A stretch of 64,000 bases of DNA from Chloracidobacterium sp. N. Lineage in GTDB: Bacteria > Acidobacteriota > Blastocatellia > Chloracidobacteriales > Chloracidobacteriaceae. The stretch is from assembly GCF_018304765.1 (NCBI RefSeq), contig NZ_CP072642.1, positions 38,501 to 102,500 of the forward strand. The letters run 5' to 3'. Positions within the stretch are counted from its first letter, which is position 1. Every line of letters begins with the position of its first letter. This document shows, piece after piece, positions 43,121 to 52,414 of the stretch. The notes beneath the pieces are model-generated. The model did no database searches. It saw nothing but the letters and a program-made list of their open reading frames with translations, and was not told where the DNA came from. The position numbers and the translations under genes are program-made.

Positions 43121-44311
43121 TCAGAACCGGCTGATGGGTGGCGTGGTCGGCGGATTTGGCGACAGGCTGAGATCGCCGGCGCGCGTCGTAATGCGCTTTT
43201 CCATCTCCTCACGGGCCTGGTCGCTCGTGGTCTGGATGCCTTTCGTCCGCAGCACGAACTCATCGCGGTTGCTGGCGCCAGCCAGCGCCTGCTCGTAGGA
43301 AATCAAGCCCCGGTTGAGCAGGTCGTGGAGGGACTGATCAAAGGTCTGCATGCCGTACTGCGATGTGCCCTGGGCAATCGCATCGCGGATATGGGGGGTT
43401 TTTTCCTGATTGATGATGCAGTCGCGGATGTAAGCCGTCGAAATCAGCACCTCGACGGCCGGCACTCGTCCTGTCCCTTCCTTGTTGCGGACGAGGCGTT
43501 GGGAAATCACTGCTTTGAGCACCGAAGCGAGCTGGAGCCGAATCGCCTGCTGTTGATGCGGCGGGAAGATGGACACGATGCGCGTGATGGTTTCCGTGGC
43601 GTCCAGGGTGTGGAGGGTGGACAGGACCAGGTGTCCGGTTTCGGCCGCCGTCAGCGCCGTCTCGATGGTTTCCTGGTCGCGCATTTCGCCCACGAGAATG
43701 ACATCCGGGTCCTGGCGCAGGGCCCCGCGCAGGGCCTCGTGAAAGTTGCGGGTGTCCACGTCCACTTCGCGCTGATTGACGAAGGAGCGGCGGTCGCGGT
43801 GGAGAAACTCGATGGGGTCTTCAATCGTGATGATGTGTTCGGTGCGATTGCGGTTGATGCAGTCAATGATGGCCGCCAGCGTCGTGGACTTGCCGGAGCC
43901 GGTCGTTCCCGTCACCAGCACGAGACCACGCCGTTCATCCGCAATTTTTTCGATGACCGCCGGAAGTTGCAGGTCCGAGACGGTACGCACGGTCATCGGG
44001 ATGACACGAAACACCATGCCAACCGCACCGCGCTGCTGAAAGACGTTACACCGGAACCGCCCCAGACCGGAAACACCATAGGCAATGTCCACCTCGCAGG
44101 CGTCCTTGAAACGCTGCTTCTGGCGGTTGTTCATGATGCTGAAGGCCATGGCGAGGGTGTCTTCGGGTGACAGCCGTGGCACATCCACCAGCGGCATCAG
44201 TTCTCCGTTGACCCGGATAAAGGGGTGACTGCCCGCCTTGATGTGGAGGTCCGACGCGCCCTTGGAACAAGCCAGCGCCAGAAGGGTGTCAATGGTCAGT
44301 GGGGGTTGCAT
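43121..44311 (-). CDS. pilT: Type IV pilus retraction ATPase, PilT/PilU family
   Basis: Hexameric ATPase powering pilus retraction and twitching motility. The N-terminal domain (LLALACSKGASDLHIKAGSHPFIRVNGELMPL) leads to Walker A VTGTTGSGKSTT, the Asp box IITIEDPIEFLH, Walker B DPDVILVGEMRDQET, and the His box TGHLVLSTLHTLDATETITRIV. It ends with an Arg-finger-containing region (VISQRLVRNKEGTGRVPAVEVLI). The C-terminal AIRNLIR-type element known from PilT appears as IRDAIAQGTSQYGMQTFDQSL. Length is standard. A GGGAGG ribosome site precedes the ATG. No other pilus gene is in the window, so the machinery lies elsewhere. Confidence 0.93.
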   Translation of the reverse strand: MQPPLTIDTLLALACSKGASDLHIKAGSHPFIRVNGELMPLVDVPRLSPEDTLAMAFSIMNNRQKQRFKDACEVDIAYGVSGLGRFRCNVFQQRGAVGMVFRVIPMTVRTVSDLQLPAVIEKIADERRGLVLVTGTTGSGKSTTLAAIIDCINRNRTEHIITIEDPIEFLHRDRRSFVNQREVDVDTRNFHEALRGALRQDPDVILVGEMRDQETIETALTAAETGHLVLSTLHTLDATETITRIVSIFPPHQQQAIRLQLASVLKAVISQRLVRNKEGTGRVPAVEVLISTAYIRDCIINQEKTPHIRDAIAQGTSQYGMQTFDQSLHDLLNRGLISYEQALAGASNRDEFVLRTKGIQTTSDQAREEMEKRITTRAGDLSLSPNPPTTPPISRF

Positions 44312-44340
44312 AGCGAAGCCTCCCGAATGCAGCTCGTCTT

Positions 44341-45264
44341 TCAGAAGCTGTGCTCGATGCCGTCAAAATACGTCATGGTTTTGAATTGCCGATAGCGTTC
44401 ATTGATTTCTTCACGGGTCAGCGCCAGCAGCCGTTCCGTGCCGAAGGCTTCAATGGTGAACGACGCCATGACGGAACCGTAAATCATGGCCTTGCGGAGC
44501 GAGTCCTCATCCAGGCGGCTGCCCGTCGCCGCCAGATAGCCCATCACGCCCCCGGCGAACGTATCGCCGGCGCCCGTCGGGTCCACGACGTTTTCCTGGG
44601 GAAAACCGGGAATGGCAAAGAAGGAATCTTCTCCGAAGAGGGTTGCGCCGTACTCGCCGCGCTTGACGATGAGCCGCTGTGGGCCCAGCGCCATGATGGC
44701 TTTGGCGGCGCGAATGACGTTGGGATCGCGGGCCAGTTGGCGCGCTTCCTCGTCGTTGATGATGAGCAGGTCAACACACTGGAGCGTTTCACGCAGTTCG
44801 TTCGGCGTGCCCTGTATCCAGAAGTCCATGGTGTCCATTGCCGTCAGCCGGGCGCGGCTCTGCTGCCGGACATCCCGTTGCAACGATGGGTGCGCATTGC
44901 CAAGAAACAGGTAGGGAATTTCCTGCTGGGCTGGCGAAATCCTGGGCTGGAAGTCCGCAAACACATTGAGTTGGGTGTCCAGCGTCGTGCGCGTGTTGAA
45001 GTCGTAGCCATATTCGCCCGTCCAGCGAAAACTTTTGCCGTCCTTGCGCCGCTCAAGCCCGGACAGGTCAATGCCCCGCGCATCGAAGATGCGTTCGTGT
45101 TCGGCCGTGAAGTCGTTGCCGACAATCCCGACGATGCTGACCTGGGTGAAAAATGAGGCGGCGATGGCAAAGTATGTTGCCGCGCCAGCCAGGACGTTTG
45201 CCCGTTCATCAAAGGGGGTCTTGACGTGGTCGAAGGCAACGGTGCCCACAACGAGAATGCTCAT
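44341..45264 (-). CDS. PfkB-family carbohydrate/nucleoside kinase
   Basis: A 307-aa ribokinase-fold kinase. It starts ILVVGTVAFDHVKTPF and has GAATYFAIAASFFTQVSIVGIVGNDF. The C-terminal PfkB signature is DPTGAGDTFAGGVMGYLA, with the catalytic Asp and the GAGD anion hole. The substrate site is not diagnostic. Relatives annotated as sugar kinases, or bacterial proteins related to adenosine kinase, share this N-terminus. The gene stands alone on the minus strand between pilT and pyrB. Confidence 0.9.
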   Translation of the reverse strand: MSILVVGTVAFDHVKTPFDERANVLAGAATYFAIAASFFTQVSIVGIVGNDFTAEHERIFDARGIDLSGLERRKDGKSFRWTGEYGYDFNTRTTLDTQLNVFADFQPRISPAQQEIPYLFLGNAHPSLQRDVRQQSRARLTAMDTMDFWIQGTPNELRETLQCVDLLIINDEEARQLARDPNVIRAAKAIMALGPQRLIVKRGEYGATLFGEDSFFAIPGFPQENVVDPTGAGDTFAGGVMGYLAATGSRLDEDSLRKAMIYGSVMASFTIEAFGTERLLALTREEINERYRQFKTMTYFDGIEHSF

Positions 45265-45438
45265 GATGGCTGGTTCGTTCCTGAAACCTGGGTTGGGAAA
45301 ATCTTCACGTCTGAGAATGAAGAAAAATCCATCTGAAAAGCAAGCCTGAAAATGTGTTGCCCACAGGCTTGACCCCGGCCGGACAAGCCTGCGGCTGCCA
45401 GCGCCAATCCGTTCGCCGCCGTCTGTTGCAGCGGGCTG

Positions 45439-46362
45439 TTATCGGCTCAGCAGCCACTCCAGCAGCGCCATGCGCACGGCGACGCCGTGCGTGACCTGCG
45501 TCTGGATGACGGACTGCACACCGTCGGCCACATCGGAAGCAATTTCGACTTCCCGGTTGATGGGTCCCGGATGGAGCACGATGGCCTCGGGTTTGGCCCA
45601 GGCCAGTCGCTCACGGGTGAGTCCGAAGTGGGTGAAGTATTCGCCCAAGGAAGGGAAAAAAGCGCCGTCGAGGCGTTCCTGCTGAATGCGCAGCACCATA
45701 ACGGCATCGGCATCGGCAATGGCGACGCGCAGGGTATCGGCAACGCACACCGTGCCGGGCCAGCCGGCGGCAAACTGCTCAATGCCCGGTGCCCGCAGCG
45801 TACGCGGCCCGCCCAGCCGCACGTGCGCGCCCATCATGGCAAGGAGCCGGACGTTCGAGCGCGCGACGCGGCTGTGCCGGATGTCGCCCAGAATGGCAAT
45901 CTGAAGGCCGGCGAGGCGGCCGAAGTGGCGGCGCAGCGTAAAGGCATCCAGCAGGGCCTGGGTCGGATGTTCATGCTCTCCGTCCCCGGCATTGATGACG
46001 TGCGCCCGTGAGAAGCGGGCCATGAAGTGCGGGACGCCGGCCACGGCATGCCGGACCACAACCACATCCGGCTGCATTGCGTCGAGGGTCAGAATGGTGT
46101 CGCGCAGGGTTTCGCCCTTGGCCAGACTCGACATGCCGACGACGATATTGACGACTTTCAAGCCAAGCCGTTTGGCGGCCAGCTCGAAGGACGTCCGGGT
46201 GCGGGTCGAAGCTTCCGAAAACAGCGTCACCAGGTGCTTGCCCTGCCACTGGGTGCGGATTGCTTCCGGGACGGTCGTCAGAGGCAAAAACCGTTCGGCG
46301 CTGTCGAGCAGTTCCGTCACCAGGTTTGGTGACAGGTCGGCCGTATCGAGAAAGTCTTTCAC
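45439..46362 (-). CDS. pyrB: Aspartate carbamoyltransferase catalytic subunit
   Basis: Catalyses the first committed step of pyrimidine synthesis. Carbamoyl-phosphate-binding STRTRTSFELAAKRLG is conserved, and later come VVVRHAVAGVPHFMA, NAGDGEHEHPTQALLDAFTLRRHFG, AILGDIRHSRVARSN and a C-terminal ALVLHPGPINREVEI-like strand (here AIVLHPGPINREVEIASDV). Length is normal at 307 aa. The start is GTG, nine bases after the pyrR stop, with no visible ribosome site, so translation probably depends on that of pyrR. No dihydroorotase (pyrC) gene follows, unlike many pyrRBC operons. Confidence 0.95.
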   Translation of the reverse strand: MKDFLDTADLSPNLVTELLDSAERFLPLTTVPEAIRTQWQGKHLVTLFSEASTRTRTSFELAAKRLGLKVVNIVVGMSSLAKGETLRDTILTLDAMQPDVVVVRHAVAGVPHFMARFSRAHVINAGDGEHEHPTQALLDAFTLRRHFGRLAGLQIAILGDIRHSRVARSNVRLLAMMGAHVRLGGPRTLRAPGIEQFAAGWPGTVCVADTLRVAIADADAVMVLRIQQERLDGAFFPSLGEYFTHFGLTRERLAWAKPEAIVLHPGPINREVEIASDVADGVQSVIQTQVTHGVAVRMALLEWLLSR

Positions 46363-46371
46363 GGGCGTTTT

Positions 46372-46944
46372 TCAGACAGCCGGCTCACTGCCGGAAGTGG
46401 GTGCCGGCTCGACAATGAGCACCTGTTCCGCGCCGTCAATGTCGGAGACCATGACCTTGACGATTTCCGTGGCTTTGGTCGGGATGCGTTCGCCAACGAA
46501 GTCGGCATGGATGGGGACTTCGCGGTGTCCGCGGTCAATGAGCACAGCCAACTGCACGCGCCGCGGCCGGCCCAGGTCAAACAGGGCATCGAGCGCCGCG
46601 CGGATGGTGCGTCCCGTGTAGAGCACATCATCCACGATGACCACCGTCATGGAGGCGAGATCATCCGGCATCGCCGTGGCGTTGATGACCGGCTTTGGCG
46701 CAACCAGCGACAGGTCATCCCGGTAGAGGGTGATGTCAAGTACGCCGAGCTGCGGGCGCGCGCCCTCCAGCTTCTCGATGGCGTCGGCAATCCGTTCGGC
46801 CAGCGGAACGCCGCGCCGACGAATGCCGGCAATCACGAGGTTGTTCACGCCGCGATTGCGTTCGACAATTTCCGAAGCCATCCGCGCCAGGGCGCGCTGC
46901 ATGGCGGCCGCATCCATCAGGCGGACTTTTTCGATGAACTCCAT
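46372..46944 (-). CDS. pyrR: Bifunctional pyrimidine regulator / uracil phosphoribosyltransferase PyrR
   Basis: A 190-aa type I phosphoribosyltransferase-fold protein. The PRPP-binding loop is MTVVIVDDVLYTGRTIRAALDAL, with the preceding LVIAGIRRRGVPLAERIADAI and the PyrR-typical LDITLYRDDLSLVAPKPVI. VQLAVLIDRGHREVPIHADFVGE follows. In other bacteria PyrR senses UMP and represses pyr genes by RNA binding or attenuation. Here it heads a two-gene operon with pyrB. No clear antiterminator hairpin was found in the 159-bp leader, so the mode of control is open. Confidence 0.95.
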   Translation of the reverse strand: MEFIEKVRLMDAAAMQRALARMASEIVERNRGVNNLVIAGIRRRGVPLAERIADAIEKLEGARPQLGVLDITLYRDDLSLVAPKPVINATAMPDDLASMTVVIVDDVLYTGRTIRAALDALFDLGRPRRVQLAVLIDRGHREVPIHADFVGERIPTKATEIVKVMVSDIDGAEQVLIVEPAPTSGSEPAV

Positions 46945-47103
46945 GGCTCACCATCCGGTCACAAAAGAGTTTGGGCAGGGAACAAAGCCGGGCGCGCGTT
47001 CCGCGCCGGACGCCGGTGCGGCCCCTGCTTGTAACATGACGCCGACCGGGGACGAAAGCGCCGGACGGTTTTCATCCGCTACCGGCTGGTTTAGATTCGA
47101 GCC

Positions 47104-48408
47104 ATGATACGCACTGCCTCTTATACCCGCGATTTGCTCCCGGCAGCTTTGTCCAACGACCGGGATGCGTCGGCGTTCATCCATCGGTTTCAGTTCGTCG
47201 AAGACCTCGCCCGTGAGTGGTTCCGCCGCTACGGCTTCCAGGAAATTCGGACGCCCATCTTTGAGCGAACGGAACTGTTCACCCGTGGCGTCGGGTCGGA
47301 GACCGACATCGTGACGAAGGAAATGTACACCTGGCGCGACCGCGCCGGAGAGGATGGCGAGGGGGAAAGCCTGACCCTGCGCCCGGAAAGCACCGCGCCG
47401 GTGGCGCGGGCCTACATCCAGCACCAGATGTGGCAGCGGGCGGAGACAGTGCGCCTGTACTACATCGGGCCGCAGTTCCGCCGGGAACGGGGGCAGCGCG
47501 GCCGTTTCCGGCAGTTTTTCCAGATTGGGGCGGAAGTGCTGGGCGCAAGTGACCATCCGGCGCTCGATGCCGAGGGGATCGAGCTGGTGATGGGCCTGCT
47601 GACGGAAGCCGGCATTCCCGACCTTGAACTGCGCCTCAATACGGTGGGCAACGCGGCCGGTCGGGCGCGGTTCGTTGCGGCCATCCGTGAAGCCCTCGCA
47701 CCCCGCGCGCACGAACTGTCGGAAGATTCCCGGCGGCGACTTGAAACCAATCCCTTGCGAATCCTGGACTCCAAAGCCGAGCAGGATCAGCCGTTGATTG
47801 CCACTCTGCCGCCTATCTATGACGTGCTTGACGAAGCCTGCCGCGCACACTTTGATGCGGTTCGGCGCTACCTGGATAGGGCTGGCATCCCGTATGTTGT
47901 GGATGCCCGACTGGTACGCGGACTAGACTACTACACGCAAACCGTTTTCGAGGTTGTCTCTCAAGCCCCTGCCATTGGAGCCCAAAACGCACTGGCCGGC
48001 GGCGGTCGCTATGACGGGCTGGTCGAAACCCTAGGTGGACCGCCAACGAAGGGATTTGGTTTTGCCCTAGGGCTCGACCGGGTTGTCTTGGCTATGCCGG
48101 AAGAGCAGGCACCAGAGCCACGACCGGAGCTATTTGTGATTTATCTTGGTGAGTCGGCACTAGAGCCGGCTCTCGAGGCTGTACGGCAGGCACGGCGCGC
48201 TGGCGTGGCCACCTTGTTTGACCCGTCCCCGCGCAGTCTCAAAAGTGCCCTGCGGCTGGCAAACAAGTGTGGCGCGCGTTTTGCCCTGCTGCTGGGAGAG
48301 GCGGAACTGGCCAGCGGGCAGTGGGTGCTACGCGATCTGGCGCGCGCCGAACAGACCGCTGTTCCGGCCGAAACGTGGCTGCAACATCTTCTCGCCAGGC
48401 GCGGATAA
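47104..48408 (+). CDS. hisS: Histidyl-tRNA synthetase
   Basis: Class II synthetase of 434 aa. Motif 1 lies near EWFRRYGFQEIRTPIFERTELFTRGVG. Motif 2 is VRLYYIGPQFRRERGQRGRFRQFFQIGAEVLG, and the HisRS-specific signatures are LVRGLDYYTQTVFEV and GGGRYDGLVETLGGPPTKGFGFALGLDRVVLA (motif 3). The C-terminal anticodon-binding domain follows (LFVIYLGESALEPALEAVRQARRAGVATLFDP). The segment from about 47870 to 48190 uses more CTA and GGT codons than the rest of the gene, a hint of recombination with another lineage. It is divergent from pyrR. Confidence 0.97.
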   Translation: MIRTASYTRDLLPAALSNDRDASAFIHRFQFVEDLAREWFRRYGFQEIRTPIFERTELFTRGVGSETDIVTKEMYTWRDRAGEDGEGESLTLRPESTAPVARAYIQHQMWQRAETVRLYYIGPQFRRERGQRGRFRQFFQIGAEVLGASDHPALDAEGIELVMGLLTEAGIPDLELRLNTVGNAAGRARFVAAIREALAPRAHELSEDSRRRLETNPLRILDSKAEQDQPLIATLPPIYDVLDEACRAHFDAVRRYLDRAGIPYVVDARLVRGLDYYTQTVFEVVSQAPAIGAQNALAGGGRYDGLVETLGGPPTKGFGFALGLDRVVLAMPEEQAPEPRPELFVIYLGESALEPALEAVRQARRAGVATLFDPSPRSLKSALRLANKCGARFALLLGEAELASGQWVLRDLARAEQTAVPAETWLQHLLARRG

Positions 48409-48426
48409 CGCCTGGGTTGACGACCT

Positions 48427-50439
48427 ATGCACATCGAGATTCCTGTGCTGCGGGATATTGTCCTGCTGCTGCTGGCTTCACTGCCCATTGTTTTCGTCTG
48501 TGGACGGCTGCGGCTGCCGACCATCATCGGCTACATGCTGACCGGGGTGGTCATTGGCCCGTCCGGGTTGGGCGTCATTGGTGATGTGCATGCCGTCGAG
48601 ACGCTGGCCGAAATCGGCGTCGTGTTGTTGCTGTTCACGATTGGGCTGGAATTCTCGCTTGAAAAGCTGCTGGCCATGCAGCGGGTCGTGTTTCTGGGTG
48701 GCGGGATGCAGGTTGGCGTGACGATTGTCGCCGCCATGCTGCTGGCCCACTGGGGCGTTGGTTTGGCGTGGCCATCGGCCATTTTCGTTGGCTTTCTCGT
48801 GGCGCTTTCCAGCACGGCGATTGTTCTCAAGACCTACGTGGACCGGGCTGAGTCCGACACGCCGCACGGGCGGATGGCGATTGGCATTTTGCTGTTTCAG
48901 GACCTGTGCATCGTCCCGATGATGTTGTTTCTGCCGCTGCTGTCGGGGCAGCGGACGGCCAACCTCTGGTACATCCTGAAAACCCTGGGGCTGGCTGCTG
49001 GGTCTGTGTTGCTCATCATGCTGCTGGCGCGGCGTGTCTTTCCCTTTCTGCTGCAGTGGCTGGTGACGCTGCGCAGCCGGGAGGTGTTTGTGAGTTTTGC
49101 CGTGCTCGCCTGTCTGGGAACCGCCTGGCTTACGTCCCAGGCCGGATTGTCGCTGGCACTCGGCGCGTTCATTGCCGGGGTGGTGCTGTCGGAGTCGGAA
49201 TACAGCCACCAGATCGTGGCAGACATCCTTCCGTTTCGGGACATTTTCAACGGCATCTTTTTTGTGTCCATCGGGATGCTGCTGTCGCTGGAGGTTCTGA
49301 CGACGACCTGGCCGGTGGTGCTCGGGTTGGTGGCGCTCATTGTGGTGGGCAAAACGCTGCTGGCATTTGCGGCCGTCAAGGCGTTGGGTCGCACGCCGCG
49401 CGTGGCTTTGATGGCGGCTCTGGGCATCGCCCAGATTGGGGAGTTTTCGTTCGTCCTGCTCAAGGTGGGAGCTGAGGCCGGTCTGCTGGAAGGTGCGGCT
49501 TACCAAACCTTCCTGGCGGCTTCGATTCTGACGATGCTAGCCACGCCGTTTCTCATTGGTCTGGCTCCGGCGCTTGGCTACCAGGCTGGCCGGTGGACCG
49601 GCATTGCTGACACCCCGGACGCGGGAGCGGCGGAACTGCCTCCGGTGAGCGGACACGTCATCATCGCCGGGTATGGTCTCAACGGGCGCAATCTGGCGCG
49701 GGTTCTCCGGGCGGCAGGCATTCCCTACCGCATCATTGAACTCAACATCGAATCCATCCGGGCTGGTAGAAAGCAGGGCGAACCCATTCTTTATGGCGAC
49801 GGAACCCGCCGTGAGGTGCTGCATGCGGCCCGGATCGAGGCGGCCCGCGTGCTGGTCGTCGCCATTTCGGATGCCACGGCCACCCGGCGCATTGCGGCGC
49901 TGGCGCGTGAGATGAACCCCAATCTGCACATCATCGTGCGGACGCGCTTCGTCTCGGAGATGAACGGCCTCTATGCCTTGGGTGTCCAGCAGGTCATTCC
50001 TGAAGAGTTCGAGACGAGTCTGGAGATTTTTGCCCGTGTGTTGCGCGAGTATGGGCTGTCGCGGCAGTACATTCAGCAGCAGGTGGAGATGATTCGCCGC
50101 GAGGGCTACCGCCTGCTCGACGCCGACTGCCCGGAGCGGACGACGTTGATTACCGAGCTGGCGACAGTTATCGAGAACGCGACGACGCTTGCCCTGCGCC
50201 TGCCCTCCGAAGGGCTGGCGATTGGCCAATCCCTGCGCAAGCTGGCCTTGCGTCCAACCTTTGGGGTGACGGTGGTGGCCGTGCAGCGGGGCGCAGAAAC
50301 GACGGTCAATCCCGATGCCGATTTCGTACTCGAAGCCGGGGATGTCCTGGTGTTGCTGGGGCGTCCCGAAAAGCTGGAAAGCGCCACAGCGTATCTGACC
50401 GGCCAGGCGTCCCTGGTCGAGGGAGAGCGAGTGCCTTGA
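48427..50439 (+). CDS. CPA2-family monovalent cation:proton antiporter with TrkA domains
   Basis: A 670-aa KefB/YbaL-type membrane protein. About twelve hydrophobic segments occupy residues 1-385, including the typical IIGYMLTGVVIGPSGLGVI, LFTIGLEFSLEKL, ALSSTAIVLKTY and GAFIAGVVLSESEYSHQI. A cytosolic RCK/TrkA-N domain with a Rossmann motif follows (VIIAGYGLNGRNLARVLRAAGI ... ILYGDGTRREVLHAARIEAARVLVVAISD). A TrkA-C domain ends the protein (LRPTFGVTVVAVQRGAETTVNPDADFVLEAGDVLVLLG). It probably exchanges K+ or Na+ for protons and is gated by a nucleotide. Its stop overlaps the next start (TTGA), so the downstream lipid gene is coupled. Confidence 0.93.
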   Translation: MHIEIPVLRDIVLLLLASLPIVFVCGRLRLPTIIGYMLTGVVIGPSGLGVIGDVHAVETLAEIGVVLLLFTIGLEFSLEKLLAMQRVVFLGGGMQVGVTIVAAMLLAHWGVGLAWPSAIFVGFLVALSSTAIVLKTYVDRAESDTPHGRMAIGILLFQDLCIVPMMLFLPLLSGQRTANLWYILKTLGLAAGSVLLIMLLARRVFPFLLQWLVTLRSREVFVSFAVLACLGTAWLTSQAGLSLALGAFIAGVVLSESEYSHQIVADILPFRDIFNGIFFVSIGMLLSLEVLTTTWPVVLGLVALIVVGKTLLAFAAVKALGRTPRVALMAALGIAQIGEFSFVLLKVGAEAGLLEGAAYQTFLAASILTMLATPFLIGLAPALGYQAGRWTGIADTPDAGAAELPPVSGHVIIAGYGLNGRNLARVLRAAGIPYRIIELNIESIRAGRKQGEPILYGDGTRREVLHAARIEAARVLVVAISDATATRRIAALAREMNPNLHIIVRTRFVSEMNGLYALGVQQVIPEEFETSLEIFARVLREYGLSRQYIQQQVEMIRREGYRLLDADCPERTTLITELATVIENATTLALRLPSEGLAIGQSLRKLALRPTFGVTVVAVQRGAETTVNPDADFVLEAGDVLVLLGRPEKLESATAYLTGQASLVEGERVP

Positions 50440-51047
50440 GGTCGCGCGCGCCGTCCGATGATCACTACCGTGACATTCTGACCATTCCCAATCTCATCAC
50501 CCTGTTCCGCATTCTGCTGGTGCCAGTGTTTGTGGTGTGTTTTCTGCGGGGCTGGTTCTGGTGGGCGACGGCGGCGTTTGCGCTGGCCGGGCTGTCGGAT
50601 GCGGTGGATGGCTGGTTGGCGCGTCGTCTTCAGGCGCAGAGTCAGCTTGGACAGGCGCTCGATCCCATTGCCGACAAGCTGCTGATGCTGTCGAGCTATA
50701 TCGTGATGGCCATTCCTTCCGAAACCAACCGGCCGATTCCCTGGTGGCTTTCCGGGGTGGTCATCGGGCGTGATGTCGGGATTGTGCTGACGGCGGCCAT
50801 CATTGCGCAGGTCACGGGCTTTCGGGACTTCAAGCCATCGCTGCCGGGCAAGGTGAGTACGTTTTGTCAGGTGGCGCTTATCGTCATGTATCTCGTCGCA
50901 CAGGTGTGGGCGGCCGTGCACCCGCTGCTGCCGGGGTGTGTGGCCGTTGTTTTTGGGATGACGGTGTATTCCGGGTTGCACTACATTTGGTTCGTCACAC
51001 GTGAAGTCCGGGAATTTCGCCGTCGCACGGGGGACTCCCTGCCATGA
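50436..51047 (+). CDS. CDP-alcohol phosphatidyltransferase, PgsA-like
   Basis: A 203-aa integral membrane enzyme of the CDP-alcohol transferase family. The catalytic motif D-x2-D-G-x2-A-R-x8-G-x3-D-x3-D is present as SDAVDGWLARRLQAQSQLGQALDPIADKLLM. The N-terminal LTIPNLITLFRILLVPVFVVCFLRGWFWW is typical of phosphatidylglycerophosphate synthase. The lipid acceptor is therefore probably glycerol-3-phosphate, by inference. Starting at TTG 50436, it overlaps the antiporter stop by four bases; the last four bases overlap the ATG of the next gene. The three genes form a tightly coupled operon. Confidence 0.9.
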   Translation: MRSRAPSDDHYRDILTIPNLITLFRILLVPVFVVCFLRGWFWWATAAFALAGLSDAVDGWLARRLQAQSQLGQALDPIADKLLMLSSYIVMAIPSETNRPIPWWLSGVVIGRDVGIVLTAAIIAQVTGFRDFKPSLPGKVSTFCQVALIVMYLVAQVWAAVHPLLPGCVAVVFGMTVYSGLHYIWFVTREVREFRRRTGDSLP

Positions 51048-52336
51048 CCGAGTTGCCATCAGTTGCCAGACCAGACGAAGCTTCCGGGCGCGCACCGGTG
51101 CCGCCAGCGGTAGGTTGGCGGCAGTTGCGCTGGGCGCGTTGGTTTCCGTCGTTGGCGGCGCTGTTGGTTGTGCTGGCATCCTGGGGGCTGCTTTCCGGGC
51201 TGCTGGCACATTTGTCGTACATTTTCCAGCCGGTTTTCGTGCCGCTGCTCATTTCCGGCGCGCTGGCTTACCTCATCAAGCCGCTGGCGGACTGGCTCGA
51301 CCACGTCGGGAAGCGGTGGGTGCGCTCTGCCGGTGTTCGGCACACGCTGGCGGTTTTGACGGCCATGCTGGTGGCTGTCATGGGGCTGGTACTGGCGCTG
51401 TTTGTTGTCATTCCGAGCCTGGCCGCGCAACTGACCCAAGCGGCCAAAAAGCTCCCGGCCGGTTACCAGCGATTTATGGCGATGGCGCAGCCTGTTCTGG
51501 AAGGTCTCCAGCAACGTTACCCCAGGCAGTATGAGCAGGTTGTCGGGGGCCTTCGGGAGCGCATTGCCGATCCGGCGTCCCTGGTGGAGCCGGTGCTGGT
51601 GGGGTTGAGCACGACGTTTTCCAATGTCATCGGCGTGGTGACAAGTCTTGTCAACCTGCTGCTCATTCCTTTTTTTGTGTACTACATCCTGAAGGATGCC
51701 GGTCATCTGGAGCGCCGCCTGCTGACTCTGGTGCCAGCGCGCCACCGGGCAACGGCCAACGATGTATTGACCAAGGTTGATCTGGCGCTGGGCAATTTCG
51801 TGCGTGGGCAGCTTATCGTGTGTTTTTCGATGAGTGTGTTGTACGTGGTGGGTTTCAGCCTGCTCGGTGTTCCGTCAGCTTTGTCGCTGGGCTTCCTGTC
51901 CGGGTTTGGGCATCTCATTCCCTACATTGGAACGTTTCTGGCTGGCGTGCTGACCTGTACGCTGGCTCTGTCGGATGCGCCATCCCTCCTGCAGCTTGGA
52001 CTGGTGATAGGTGTTTACGTCATCGTGCAGAGCACTGAGAGCTTTTACCTGACGCCGTTTGTGCTGGGGGAGCGGTTGGATTTGCATCCTTTTCTGGTCA
52101 TTGTGGGGCTGCTGGTGGGGCATCATCTGTTCGGCATTCTGGGGGTGATTCTGACGGTGCCGTTCCTGGCGGTTGGGAAAGTGCTGGTTGGGGTGACGGT
52201 GGAGTATTACGAGCGTTCGGATTTCTACCGCTACGGTGCATCGCCGCCGCCTTCTTTTCCGGCGGCGTCTGACGGGGCAGCCGCCGGGGCGTCAACCGAG
52301 GTGTCGTCCGTGGCAGCCACGACTTCTGTTTCCTGA
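51044..52336 (+). CDS. AI-2E family (PerM/YdiK-type) membrane transporter
   Basis: A 430-aa multi-pass protein with the AI-2E/UPF0118 pattern: two or three N-terminal segments (FPSLAALLVVLASWGLLSGLLAHL, IFQPVFVPLLISGALAYLIKPLADWL, LAVLTAMLVAVMGLVLALFVVIP). A long amphipathic middle region follows (LTQAAKKLPAGYQRFMAMAQPVLEGLQQRYP). The C-terminal set is recognisable by FFVYYILKDAGHLERRLLTLVPARHR, NFVRGQLIVCFSMSVLYVVGFSLLGVPSALSLGFLSGFGHLIPYIGTFL and LVGHHLFGILGVILTVPFLAV. Members export diverse small molecules or act as Na+/H+ antiporters. The tail is Ala/Ser-rich and disordered. It is coupled to the phosphatidyltransferase gene (ATGA). Confidence 0.9.
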   Translation: MTELPSVARPDEASGRAPVPPAVGWRQLRWARWFPSLAALLVVLASWGLLSGLLAHLSYIFQPVFVPLLISGALAYLIKPLADWLDHVGKRWVRSAGVRHTLAVLTAMLVAVMGLVLALFVVIPSLAAQLTQAAKKLPAGYQRFMAMAQPVLEGLQQRYPRQYEQVVGGLRERIADPASLVEPVLVGLSTTFSNVIGVVTSLVNLLLIPFFVYYILKDAGHLERRLLTLVPARHRATANDVLTKVDLALGNFVRGQLIVCFSMSVLYVVGFSLLGVPSALSLGFLSGFGHLIPYIGTFLAGVLTCTLALSDAPSLLQLGLVIGVYVIVQSTESFYLTPFVLGERLDLHPFLVIVGLLVGHHLFGILGVILTVPFLAVGKVLVGVTVEYYERSDFYRYGASPPPSFPAASDGAAAGASTEVSSVAATTSVS

Positions 52337-52414
52337 CCAAAACAGGCCCTGTTCTGACTTTGGGTGGCGGGGGGCTCTGCACCGGGTCAGACGGCTCCTT
52401 GCGTGCTTTCTGTT

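Noticed and set aside
48478..49506. 342-codon minus-strand open frame rich in His, Gln and Arg
   Set aside because: It is the mirror of the membrane segments of the CPA2 antiporter; composition is typical of shadow frames.
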